From positions 109,091,501 through 109,155,500 of the forward strand of contig CM074857.1 of the NCBI GenBank assembly GCA_037501455.1: DNA of 64,000 bases, in the 5' to 3' direction. The notes below the pieces were generated by a model. That model made no database searches. It was given only the letters and a program-made list of their open reading frames with translations, and was not told where the DNA came from. The position numbers and the translations under genes were made by a program. This DNA comes from Lantana camara. Taxonomy: Eukaryota > Streptophyta > Magnoliopsida > Lamiales > Verbenaceae. Positions within the stretch are counted from its first letter, which is position 1. Every line of letters starts with the position of its first letter. Positions 54,501 through 63,635 of this stretch are shown piece after piece.

Positions 54501-54656
54501 CCGAAAGCCATGTACATCTCGCTTTTTCTGTTTGATGGGTTTGAAAGAGGGATCCACATTAAGCCTATGGACGATGACGCTCGGGTCGATCCCAGTGAGG
54601 TCGGAGGCTTTCCACGCAAATACATCCTTGTTTTCCCTTAGAAAATCAATCATCAT
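51531..54656 (-). CDS. Tat element 2 pol: RT, double RNase H, integrase
   Basis: 1,041 open codons. RT has WRMCNDFTDLNKACPKD and catalytic YVDD at about residue 193. The first RNase H (about 335-420) reads MYLSVSPEATSAVL where family members have an active-site aspartate, so it is catalytically dead. A second, archaeal-type RNase H (about 468-600, LHTDGSS, NNEAEYEAL, YVDSQLIASQ, GENERADALS) is intact. Integrase: zinc finger about 690-745, aspartates near 767 (GIDIVGP) and 827 (SDNGSQF), glutamate near 860 (GQAEVTNR), then GKLDPNWEGPFKV near 1002; no chromodomain. The dead/live RNase H pair is the signature of Tat elements. The ATG at 54656 is probably internal, since the upstream protease frame is shifted. 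Confidence 0.93.
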   Translation of the reverse strand: MMIDFLRENKDVFAWKASDLTGIDPSVIVHRLNVDPSFKPIKQKKRDVHGFRKKVIEEEVNKLLEAQYIEPILYPEWLCNVVLVPKSANKWRMCNDFTDLNKACPKDPYPLPQIDQLVDSTAGCELMSMMDAFQGYYQIFMAPEDRSKTSFVVHLGVYCFLVMPFGLKNAGATYQRLVNKMFEKEIGRSMEVYVDDMIVKSERQDSHLEDLKRTFSILRQYGMKLNPSKCTFGVQGGKFLGYMVSQRGIEANPEKIKAILEIPSPRNLREVQVMVGKIISLNRFISRSADRNLPFFKILRNARNFAWTEECERALQDMKAYLSSAPLLTKPVEGERLFMYLSVSPEATSAVLIAVRERKHLPIYYLSKTLQGAEKKYLEIEKFAFALINASRRLRPYFQAHSITVLTDQPLKQVLSKPDVFGRLIKWAIELSQFDLCFEPRTAIQAQVVADLLVERFGFEPTVAENEGLWVLHTDGSSTSQEGGVGVALRNPDGIELDFAIKLDFQVTNNEAEYEALVQGLNIAFENGASRITAYVDSQLIASQIEGTYEARETTMVQYLNKAREIIGKFKEFHLLQVPRGENERADALSKFASALEGTSERSVTFLRTEEPLIKERVATKMIAMIDPNEPCWLDDIVIFLRDGVTPADKVEARKVRSKAPRFALDPEGRLFKKSFQGPPMRCLRPSQAKETLELIHNGSCGNHSGGRILAKKILRSGFYWPTVLQDAIEFSRKCPKCQFHSNLPQLPAAQMIPIDVSWPFDQWGIDIVGPLPMAAGQKKFVILAVDYFTKWAEAEAVAKITFRVVRDFIWKNIICRYGIPRVLISDNGSQFIAADTREWCSELGIEQRFTSVGHPQANGQAEVTNRIILQHLKTMLESKKSEWAEELQGALWAYRTTPRAATGETPYALVYGSEAMIPAEIVNESARVGYFEPQLNDGNRSLELDLLDERRDKAWAKIHHYKASVAQQYNKRVRERTFQLGDLVLKKVEVSKHVGKLDPNWEGPFKVVQLRANNTYTLETLQGERLPRPWNACNLRRFYV

Positions 54657-54757
54657 GATCTGAGAAGGCCCTGAGAGGTTAGAACCTATCTGTGTAGTCT
54701 TATCCTTATTTTCGGGTTCCAGCTCAATGGTAAGGAACTTTTCCGAGGGTTCGATCC

Positions 54758-55666
54758 TTACCTCAGGGTGAGGAAGTTCGACCTCTTCTTTCCTATCAAA
54801 CGGTCACCAGGTGCTGGTTCACTCTCTCCCGGCTCGTCTCCTTCTGAGGACGATCCACCAACGGTCCCTGGGGGAACATTCTCGAGGGGATTCTCCCCGT
54901 TGTCTCCCCTCTTCTTTTTGTTCTTCTTCTTGTTCAATTTCGCCCTTTTCCGTGCTGGGCTGTCCTCATCTAGATTGGGGAAATCCACTGACTTCTTGGT
55001 GTAGCCAATTTGGAAGGTTTTCTCCGCTTTTGGCTTTCTGAGGGACAGCATGTAACATTCCCAAGCCTCTCGCACATTGCACAGTACTTCTCCTACGCCC
55101 TCGGAAGTAGGGAATTTAATCTTCTGGTGGTAGGTGGAGATGATGGCTTTGAAATCCACGAGGGCAGGGCGCCCAATTATGATGTTATATGGAATGTCAA
55201 TCTCCACCACCGCGTATGTTACCAAGAGTGTCTTGCGCTGAGGGGCTCGGACGAACGAAGTAGCTAGGCGTATTTGCCCTCGTGGGACAACTTCCGAGCC
55301 TCCAAAGCCAATGAGGGCTGTTTTGAGAGGCTCGAGCGGAAGATCAACCTTCATCTTTAAGAATGTAGAGTAAGGCAAAACATTAACGGAGCTTCCACTA
55401 TCCACCAATACCCTTTTTACAACATGATTATGAACATCTAAACTAACCACCATGGGGCAATCTGAGGTTATACCCTCCCCATGGGGCGTTACAATATGTT
55501 CTAAATCCCTATCATCAAAGCCTATTACATCATTTTCTCGTGACCTTTGAGCGCTTGATCTCTGGATGGCATAGATAGGTTTGGGCACTGCTGGGCGTTG
55601 GTTGTAGCTCCGGACGTACCTCCGTCGGGAGGCGTTTGAATCCCCCCCCTGATGAGCCTCCTGCAA
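54758..55666 (-). pseudogene. Tat element 2 protease segment, in a shifted frame
   Basis: Retroviral-type aspartic protease with VLVDSGSSVNVLPY (near 55395-55440) and IIIGRPALVDF (near 55160-55190), then a lysine-rich linker (KKKNKKKRG). Both ends are out of frame with neighbours: upstream, the gag frame leaves at an eight-C run (55642-55649), a likely slippage mutation; downstream, the frame closes at 54758 while the RT frame has already opened near 54790. Confidence 0.85.
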
Positions 55667-57224
55667 TCATATTTATGACTACGAAGGGCTCGTTTTCTTG
55701 CTCAGGGGCTTTTCCTTTATTGCCTCGGCGGCTGCTGCTTTCAGGGGATCCCCTACCCCTTGGGCTCTTCGAACGGGACGGACTCCTCCTTCTCCTTCCG
55801 GCGCGCTCGTTGCATTGTTCATCGTAGCGCTCGAGCACCCGGACAAACTCCTTCAGGTGGCCCCCTGCGACGAGCCTCTGGATTTCGGCTTCCAACTGCC
55901 GGCACTCATCCGTGTCGTGCCCTCTCTGCTTGTGGAATGCGCAGTATTTGTTCGAGCGCCTGAGCGAGTCTGTTTCCCTCATCTTGATGGGTCTTTTGAA
56001 GAGCTTCTTATCGGAGAGGTTATAGACTTCTGAATTTGGCCTGGTGAGCGGAATTCGCTCGAATCGACGAGGGGGTGGTGGCGACCTCCTGCGCTCTTGA
56101 GGGCGCTCCTTCTTGATGGCCACGTCCCGTCCCCGCTCGTGATGAGGTCGCTCGTTCCTGGCCGGGCTGTGATGCCGGGGACCATTCATCCCATACATGT
56201 CTTCGAGCGCGAAGAACGGCTCGGCTATTTCTCTTAAGGCCATGAGGGTCCCAGGCCTCCTTTCCACAATGGCATCAGCAAATTTTTTACTCACATATTG
56301 CTTGTGATCCACAGCCTGAAAGAGCACTGGGATCAAGAAATCCATTGAAGGCCTTTCCACCTGTAGGATCTCCTTGTTGAAGCGGGCGAAGAACGAGTGC
56401 AGAGATTCGCTCTTGCCTTGCACCACGTTGTACAGGGCAGTGGGTGCGGTGACTGGCGCTTTCAAAGAATTGAAGTGGTTGAGGAAAGCATTAGCCAGTT
56501 CTTCATATGAGTGGATCGAGCGCGGCGGCAGTCGCTTGTACCACTCTTGAGCCATTCCTACCAAGGAAGTGACAAACACTTTTGCCCAGTAATTGCTGGA
56601 ATGCTCGTAGAGGTGCATAAGATGCACAAAGTGATCCAAGTGTTCAGCTGGATCAGTTGTCCCGTCGTAACGGTTGATGGAAGTGGGGGCTTTGGCCATG
56701 CCTGCTTGGGCCATCAGAACTTCTTCTACGAGGGGTGAACCCCTCGCCAATGGGTGGTATTCATACGTGCCGAAGTTTTCCTCCGGCTCCTTGCGGCAGG
56801 GGACCTTTGGTAGAGGGTCCTTGGTGCGGGTGCTTCTGGCGTCAACCCGTTCATCCCGACTAGGGGAGATCTGAGTTGAACGCCCTCGTGAGAGCTGTCC
56901 CACAATATCCTTGAGACCCTGCAGCTGGTCTTGCACAGCCGCGAGGATGTCAGGATTTACGTCTACTTGCTTGTCTCCGTGCCTGTGGGCTCGTGAGCCC
57001 CTCCTGGAGACATGAGAGTCCCCTTCATTTTCGTTCACTCGCTCCGTGTGCTCTTTATTCCTGCCCATGGAGGGACGCTCGTTGCCCTCCTGCTGGGGCA
57101 CTTCTCTCGCTGGTGGTGGTGGTGGTTGTGCCCTCAGGACAGCCTGGGCTTCTCTGAGGGGAAAGTTTTGTTGTCCGCCTAAAGGGGCTGCAACTTGAGT
57201 GGCCTGCCCAGAGGGAAAGTACAT
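55530..57224 (-). CDS. Tat element 2 gag, main part
   Basis: Contains the retrotransposon gag domain (about residues 190-350: NRYDGTTDPAEHLDHF, WAKVFVTSL, WYKRLPPRSI, FLNHF, FARFNKEI) and a CX2HX4HX4C zinc finger (CAFHKQRGHDTDEC) near 55900-55950, followed by an arginine/serine-rich tail. The frame is shared with 57249-57725; the start given here is the first ATG after the in-frame stop. The last 35 or so residues after the eight-C run (below 55642) are out-of-frame sequence. Confidence 0.88.
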   Translation of the reverse strand: MYFPSGQATQVAAPLGGQQNFPLREAQAVLRAQPPPPPAREVPQQEGNERPSMGRNKEHTERVNENEGDSHVSRRGSRAHRHGDKQVDVNPDILAAVQDQLQGLKDIVGQLSRGRSTQISPSRDERVDARSTRTKDPLPKVPCRKEPEENFGTYEYHPLARGSPLVEEVLMAQAGMAKAPTSINRYDGTTDPAEHLDHFVHLMHLYEHSSNYWAKVFVTSLVGMAQEWYKRLPPRSIHSYEELANAFLNHFNSLKAPVTAPTALYNVVQGKSESLHSFFARFNKEILQVERPSMDFLIPVLFQAVDHKQYVSKKFADAIVERRPGTLMALREIAEPFFALEDMYGMNGPRHHSPARNERPHHERGRDVAIKKERPQERRRSPPPPRRFERIPLTRPNSEVYNLSDKKLFKRPIKMRETDSLRRSNKYCAFHKQRGHDTDECRQLEAEIQRLVAGGHLKEFVRVLERYDEQCNERAGRRRRSPSRSKSPRGRGSPESSSRRGNKGKAPEQENEPFVVINMIAGGSSGGGFKRLPTEVRPELQPTPSSAQTYLCHPEIKRSKVTRK

Positions 57225-57248
57225 GGAATGGAACCTTTCCCATGCCCC

Positions 57249-57725
57249 CTAAGCCGCCTGAACCTCACATTGGGCGTAGAGAGCCCTCAACTGTTGGGTG
57301 GTCAGTGGAGGTAACTCCACTCCTTCAATCTCCCTGGGGACCACCACCGGGAGCTGGAGCTGTCCAGCATGATACGGCTGGACCGGCGGCATCATAACGG
57401 CCGGAGTAAGGGTATATCCAGGCGGAGGCATCATATAACCCTGTACTCCGAGATTCATTTGGGGATGGACCCAGGAGTTCTGTGCAAGCGGCGGAGGAGC
57501 AGAGAGAGAGACTCCTCCAGCGGTGGTGGGAATCGGCAGTGCCGGCTGTGCAGGTGGTGGTACGGAAGACTCTGCTTGTGGAGTCACTCCTGCGGCGGGA
57601 GGTGCTCCACCAGCGGCGACGGAAGGAGGCGGGGCTCCACCCGTAGCGGTGGAGGGAAGAATGATATTTGCATCCTGGGAGGTGTTATCTCCTCCTCCCA
57701 CAGCTCCAGATCTCGTAGCAACCAT
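57249..57725 (-). pseudogene. Tat element 2 gag, N-terminal part cut by a stop
   Basis: Starts MVATRSG at 57725, shortly after the primer site, and is alanine/proline/glycine-rich with MMPPPGYTLTP. It ends at an in-frame TAG (57249-57251) in the midst of otherwise open sequence that continues into the main gag. I read this as a nonsense mutation of recent date. Confidence 0.82.
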
Positions 57726-57793
57726 GACTGTTAAAGGTAAGGGTGTGCTTGCTTTTCTACCAACAAAAAGAAAGGAAGAAGATGGAGGACTTT

Positions 57794-57811
57794 TTCCCAC
57801 AGACGGCGCCA
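57794..57811 (-). other. Primer-binding site of Tat element 2
   Basis: In element sense TGGCGCCGTCTGTGGGAA lies four T after the 5' LTR. The first nine bases agree with the tRNA-Asp type seen in other plant gypsy elements, but the rest differs, so the primer tRNA is uncertain. Confidence 0.7.
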
Positions 57812-57815
57812 AAAA

Positions 57816-58626
57816 TGATGGGTTCAGAAGAGGGTGGATCCGAATCCGATCACTTTACGATTTGTATTTGTGGAGGAAACCACCGGAGCTTCGCCGGAAA
57901 TGAGAAAGGGGTTCTACCTGTTGGGACAAGCACAAGAAAAGTCAGAAGACCAAGCTGGGGGAACTGGGGGTGATACCCAGTTTGGCTCTCCGACGCTCAA
58001 GTCAGTTCAATGTATGGAGAAATGTAAGTTCAGTCACAGTTGCAGTGATGAAGAAAGCTTACTTGTGTAGAAGATGACTTTAGCTATTTATAGTTGAGGG
58101 TCAAGGGCCCTTTGGTCATTTGCCTCAAGTGGTCCTGGCCGAATGTTACCCTAACACGTGGCGCTGTGAGAGAGAAACCTAGGAGGAATCTTCTGCAAAA
58201 GCGGCCAAAAGTTAGTACTGGCAACAGTGGCAGGTGCGCGGGCATGTACGTTGTGTCAGAGAGCCATTTGGGCGGTTGGTAACGAGGGCTTGAGAGCGCG
58301 CTCGTGACAACCTGGAGTACTGGAAGCCAAGACATCCGCTGAGGGGAACGAAGGCTTCGGTTCAAATGACGAGCCAATAGGGGAGGCCACTCTGAGGGAG
58401 TGTGACGCTCGAAGAGGGCTCCCTTGGCACGTGGGCGTGCCAATCATTTAGTAGGTAGGACGCTCGTGGGAGTGACAGCGCTCGTTGGGCTTAACTCCTG
58501 AAGAAGGATTGCGCTCGTTGCTCTTGGCGCTCGTGCGCTGATGGGTGCAGCCTTGGGGAGACAGATGTCATCATCTTGGTGATGCCACGTGTCTTAACGT
58601 GGGGCGATCATATTTTGACCCCATCA
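57816..58626 (-). repeat. 5' LTR of Tat element 2
   Basis: 811 bp with about six differences from the 3' LTR, five of them transitions. The TATA block lies at about 58087-58102, in minus sense. Confidence 0.95.
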
Positions 58627-58631
58627 GTATT

Positions 58632-58800
58632 GAACTACCCTATGTTAGCGAAACAAAAAAACAGAAATATTCTAGGATATAAAAATTCTTCCAAAAAAAC
58701 TTTATGTTTCTTAAAAGTTTGCAGAAAAAATTATGCGAGCATGATTATTGTTACACGCGTATTGACTATGTGCAAAATTGAATTTTTAGTGGTGAAAAGT
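58632..58800. repeat. Local duplication, right part of unit 2
   Basis: Continues the unit interrupted at 46093: GAACTAC, AAAACTTTATGTTTCTTAAAAG, GCATGATTATTGTTA, TTTTTAGTGGTGAAAAGTCT, each paired with a block of unit 1 at 45780-45947. Confidence 0.78.
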
Positions 58801-59114
58801 CTATTAGGCCCTTATACCAGGCTTAATAATATATCTACATAATATATACTAGCGAGCGATGCATACTCATTGTGTGTGCAAAGTAAAAATATAATTATTT
58901 GTTGTGATATATGAATTGTATTTTATTTTTAATAAAATATGTAATAAATAATAGTTTGTTTTAATTAAAATATATCTTTTAAAATATTATAAATCATTGC
59001 ATTAACGTAAAACCTTTTTAAGGAAATCATCTGATATATTAAAAAATAATAATAGAAAATTTTAAAAAATAATTTATTCATAAACGAATGCAAACTATAA
59101 ATAAACTAATGTAT
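58801..59114. other. Unannotated AT-rich stretch
   Basis: Contains TACTAGCGAGCGATGCATAC near 58848, which recalls a Helitron 3' end in reverse, but no convincing hairpin or partner end was found. Confidence 0.35.
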
Positions 59115-59123
59115 TTTATAAAT

Positions 59124-59647
59124 GGGCTAATCACAGAAACCCCCCATCCTTTGGGGGTTTTGGTACTTTCCCCCCTATACTTTCATTCTTGGCATTAAAC
59201 CCCCTAACCTTTGAAAAATATTACACTTAGCCCCTTCAAAAAATTTTGATCATTGATTTCTCCTCCGTCATAGCGACCCAAGCTTCAAGACCACCGCCAT
59301 CGTGTTCGTCTCTCCAAGGAGAACAAAGCCCATACCCCAGCCAACCCTATTGACAGCCAAAAGCTTTGTTCGTCGTGCGTCGTCTTTAACCGATGATTTC
59401 TACTTCGTCGGTTCTCGGATTTTGATTTCGAGACCATTGTTGTGTTCCTTGCGTCGAGAGTTTCGATTTGATATATAATATCTACACATTTGAGATCAAC
59501 TTTGTATAGATTTGCTTTGTTAAAGTTTGTTACAAGGGGTTAAGTGTGATATTTTTCAAAGGTTAGGGGGTTTAATGCCAAAAATGAAAGGACAGGGGGG
59601 AAAGTGCCAAAACCCCCAAAGGATGGTGGGGTTTATGTGATTAGCCC
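59124..59647. mobile_element. Mutator-like foldback element with gene-like interior
   Basis: 524 bp between perfect 9-bp duplications TTTATAAAT (59115-59123 and 59648-59656). Inverted arms of about 115 bp begin GGGCTAATCACAGAAACCCC on the left and GGGCTAATCACATAAACCCC on the right, and include CATTAAACCCCCTAACCTTTG. The interior (about 59250-59520) is GC-richer than its surroundings, with no long open frame. The 9-bp duplication and long arms identify a Mutator-like element. Confidence 0.88.
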
Positions 59648-59656
59648 TTTATAAAT

Positions 59657-60091
59657 TTAAAAAAAAAAAACTAAACTATAAATACAACATCTTACCTTAT
59701 TAATATTACATTATAATGTATATGCAAACTAATCTAATTATATAAAATTATAAGTTACTACAACTAACTCCAACCATGGACCTGTATTTTCAAGATTAAG
59801 AAAGAATATATAAATAGCAAAATCATAAAAATTCATGAGCATTAAGTTAATGTTATTACTTCGTAACAGCTTTGCAAGCACACTTATATTCCTTGATATC
59901 CGTGCACCACTTTTAGTAACGATACTTGAAATACTACAGTTAAATAAGTTCAGTTAGAAGATTATATATATATATATAAACACAATAATACATATACAAA
60001 GTAATTAGATTATACCGCATCAATGTCTGCTTCATTAGCACTCCGTGTATATTCACTGATAAAGAAATCAATTAGACTATGTAGTTTATGT
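59657..60091. other. Unannotated AT-rich stretch
   Basis: No feature apart from a TA run near 59962-59978. Confidence 0.5.
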
Positions 60092-61190
60092 GACACCCCG
60101 TCCATTCGTACATGCAGGTTCGTGCCACGTGTGAGTTTAATTTACGCATTTATGTGATTTTCAATTAATTTATATGTCTTTTAAATTATTTAAGTGCATA
60201 TTATTTATTTAAGTGATCTTTAAATGATTTATGTGATTTATTCGATTTATATTTATTTGCTCGTTTAAATTATTACGTTAATTATATGCTCGTATTTGTT
60301 TTAATATGAATTCGGTGACAAAAATATGAATTTTATGAATTTGATTGAATCATTTGATAATTGGACTCGATTGTATGATTTTTAAATGTTTTAGGGCTAT
60401 TTTGAAAATAGGCTTGGGCCTATTCGAACTTTTTTAAAAAGTTTAAGGACCTATTTGCAAATAGAGTATTGTAAGCCATTTTTCCGGCTAACATGAGATA
60501 GGGAATTCGGATTCAAATTCCGTCTTTTCCGTTGGACTCGTTTCGATGATTCGGATCCAATGGAATCAACCTCATTTCTTCAATGGGGGACTCACCCACA
60601 GCCTTGGAACTCTCATTCCAACCCCTTTCCATGGCGGAAAGGGAAAAACTTGAAGGCACAGCAGCAGCAACGCACAAGCAGCAACAACAAGGTGCAAAAA
60701 CACTTAAAACAACCTCTAAATACATTCTTAAGTCCCAAATCATTCACTTAATCACTTAATCACATTTTTAGTACATGAATTCTTGTAATTTTTAGGTTTC
60801 CATGGAAGCTCAAGCAAGGTACAACAATGGTGATTCAAGAAATATGCAACCAACACACAAAATTCCAATGGATATGCAAGGAGGAAGCTTAAACGAGCAA
60901 TATACGTCAATCTTGGAGCATATAATTCAAGAATAAAGATATTGGAGCAAATTTCATTTATATCATACTATTCATCATCTTCTCATAAAGCATGGATTCA
61001 AGTAAGAGAAACATAAATTAATCGGATGAAAACAAAGCACACGAAGAGAGGAATTCACCTCTTACCTTGGATCGTTGATCGGGCGAGCGACTGAGATGAA
61101 CATGAGCTCTAAAGCTTGAGGGTGAATAGTGAACCCTTTTTTTCTTCTTCCTCCTCTCGTGCATAACGTGAGAACAAGAAAAATGGGGAA
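60092..61190 (+). repeat. Tekay-like LTR, + orientation, interrupted
   Basis: Begins TGTGACACCCCG and soon has CAGGTTCGTGCCACGTGTGAG, paralleling TGTAACGCCCCGG and GCCACGTGTGAG at the 5' end of the Tekay LTR in element sense. AAGGACCTATTTGC near 60450 parallels GGGACTTAATTGCC in the Tekay LTR. No polypurine tract precedes it, so it is a 5' or solo LTR. It is broken at 61190 by another LTR. Confidence 0.65.
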
Positions 61191-63165
61191 TGTAGCGCCC
61201 AAAGCGGCGAGCCACCACTTCCCCCACACCTAGCCTCGAACCCACATATGAAATAGAAATTCATACATGAGCCCAAGACTAAGCGAACGGGAACCTACAC
61301 TCACTCGCTAGGCCAGGCGGAGCTAAGACAGGACCAGAGAGCGCAAGAATAAGGAAACGGAAGCATATAACAAAATCCAAGAAGATAAATCCACAAAATA
61401 TACAAAGTAGAAATTCGTACATAATTCATTAACAAATGCATAACATATACATACTTCAATTACCACAATCGAATCAAATACAAAAGCATAACTGAGTGCA
61501 AATGAAAATACAACTCGAACTAGAAGACTTGAACCCGACCGACTCAAGACTCCGCCTAGCAAGCCCAACCTGCAAACTGAAAAGTTGAAAGGAGAGGGTC
61601 AGTCCACCGACTGAGTGAGGGGGGCTAACGCACACCAACACGTATCTACATATAGAGCAAAGCACGTATTAAACAAAAGACTATGAACCGGGAATAGGGT
61701 TTTACATACCAAAGCCATTTTTCAAAAGACTCAAACTTATTCATATATTCGTATATTCTTAAGTTGAAAACTCGTAAGGATTCATAGATTCAACAACGCA
61801 TATGGATTCATATTAAAACTCATAGGGATTCGTATATTCAGATCGATTCATAGTTTAGCATAGAAATTTCATATTGAAAACAAACTCTCCTATCCCGTTT
61901 CATAGTCAACAAAACAAAAGAATTCAAATACCCGGCGAGTACGGGTCTCCAACCTTAGTCCTTAATCAAAAGACTCAAAAGATTCAAAAGGAAGCATAAA
62001 CTCATAAATTCATAAGATTCATAAATTCAAAGATTCGTATTCCCGTATTCCAACCTTTCTCCAGAAGTCTGCACGCGAGTTACGGGCCCACATCGTGCAA
62101 CTCAATATACGTGGGGTCGCGAACCCACAACGTACCTTCTCCGGCCTCAGCCGAAGGCTCAAAGCACCACGCCTTCTCCATCTCCCTCAGAGTCGCGCGT
62201 AGGTACTTCAAAGGAGCGTGTGCACAGGGGTGATAACCGGCGACCCCAACAGCCGCACCGGGTCTCCCTTACCCATACCTCCGGGGCCCAGGGATTCAAA
62301 TAGATTCGTATGGATTCATAAGACTCATAAAGAAACATACCTAACTCGCGAAACCTAGAAACATATGATTCATACTTAAGAAACATACCATAAGAAATAT
62401 ACCTTACCGTGCAACTCGGCATATGCTATACACGTACCTCTCCGTGTCTTCCAAATTCATAGTACGCTAAAGAAATCCATAGTTTGCTTGACGACACACG
62501 GTTTGGAGCATAGCCTCGTTGCAAAACCATTTTTAAGCTTATATATGCCCATACGTATAATTTCAGAAGAATTCGTATTAAATCGAATTAACAAGATTCA
62601 TAACATATCATAAGACACATATTTATTATATATATAATAGTATATTCGCATGCGGGCTTGAAAGCAAGCACATAGGGTCATAGGTCGCATTAACTAAAAA
62701 GAAACAAACATAAACCTCACCTTTTACCAAGACTGCTCACGAACGAGCGTTGACGACCAAGAAAAATCTTAAATGGTGGAACCGACTCCTCCGAAACTCA
62801 AATCTGAGAAAACGAACATAAACTTCAGACTTAGACTCAATCATGGACCACTTAGACGCACGGCGATGCATATGAATGCAAATGAATGAAATGAATACAA
62901 ATAAAATGCAAGAATGCATCATTTAGATCATTTAAGTTCATAGCTCGTATAAAACGTATCAAATAAATTCATAAACGTAATTCCTAAAATATAACAAATA
63001 ATTTCAATCATAAAATCAAATTTATATTACACATTTCAGACATAAGAATTCATATAAAGTCATAGAGCCATATTTAATTTAAAACCTCAATTTAAATCAT
63101 TTAAAATTTCAAATTATATAAATATATATATATATATAAATATATACATATATATAAATATAGTA

Positions 63166-63167
<2 letters not shown>

Positions 63168-63219
<52 letters not shown>
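63168..63219. repeat. (AT)n microsatellite
   Basis: About 26 AT units inside the LTR, preceded by a shorter imperfect run (63122-63167). Confidence 0.95.
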
Positions 63220-63222
<3 letters not shown>

Positions 63223-63510
63223 GTATGGCAGCCATAAACAAACACTCAAAGTCACAAATAATATTACACAATTCCATGCAAAGTTTCAACTTAAACATGC
63301 CATGCATTAATCACGTTAGACCATGCAAAGATCATCAATCATCATGCAAAAGCTAGGAAAAATTAAATCAATCCATGCCATGTTCTCAATTAGTCACCAT
63401 GCAATGTTCACGTATAAGCCATGCAATCCCACGTATTAAGCAACCAAAATAATGAAATGGAATTAAACATGAAACAAAGAGTTAATTGAAGAGCAGCAGG
63501 TCATCACCAT

Positions 63511-63635
63511 CTCCCCGCCCGGGGAAGATTTCCTTCATAAAAAGTACCCTCCCGGGTACATTTGATGCAGAAACTTTCTGCATCTCACGTACCCGGCCGG
63601 GTACTTTCTTGAATAAAATCTCCCCGGCCGGGGAG
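63511..63635. repeat. Cluster of CGGCCG/CCCGGG palindromes in second Tekay-like LTR
   Basis: Palindromes lie at 63511-63526 (CTCCCCGCCCGGGGAA, imperfect), 63544-63559 (GTACCCTCCCGGGTAC, imperfect), 63589-63604 (GTACCCGGCCGGGTAC, perfect) and 63620-63635 (CTCCCCGGCCGGGGAG, perfect), with an additional inverted repeat TGCAGAAACTTTCTGCA (63566-63582). Cluster size and place correspond to the palindrome cluster of the Tekay LTR, but arm sequences differ. Confidence 0.9.

Larger units (their letters stand above)
46094..58626 (-). mobile_element. Tat/Retand-type Ty3-gypsy element 2, full length
   Basis: 12,533 bp on the minus strand with 811-bp LTRs, flanked by GTATT (46089-46093 and 58627-58631). 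Element order: 5' LTR (57816-58626), primer site, gag, protease, RT, degenerate RNase H, second RNase H, integrase, two tandem arrays, a spliced gene on the opposite strand, polypurine tract, 3' LTR (46094-46904). The second RNase H and the opposite-strand gene place it in the Tat lineage. The LTRs differ at about six positions (0.7%), a recent insertion. A stop in gag and two frameshifts (gag/protease and protease/RT) make it non-autonomous. Confidence 0.94.

Noticed and set aside
55640..55650. Programmed frameshift at the eight-C run between gag and protease of Tat element 2
   Set aside because: Possible, but a homopolymer indel is more likely. It would need sibling copies with the same run length.
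58840..58900. Second Helitron 3' end (TACTAGCGAGCGATGCATAC)
   Set aside because: CTAG is present, but the stem is too weak and no matching 5' TC end was found.
60513..60751. Short frames around CAGCAG repeats
   Set aside because: They lie inside an LTR, are low-complexity and have no homologous frame elsewhere.
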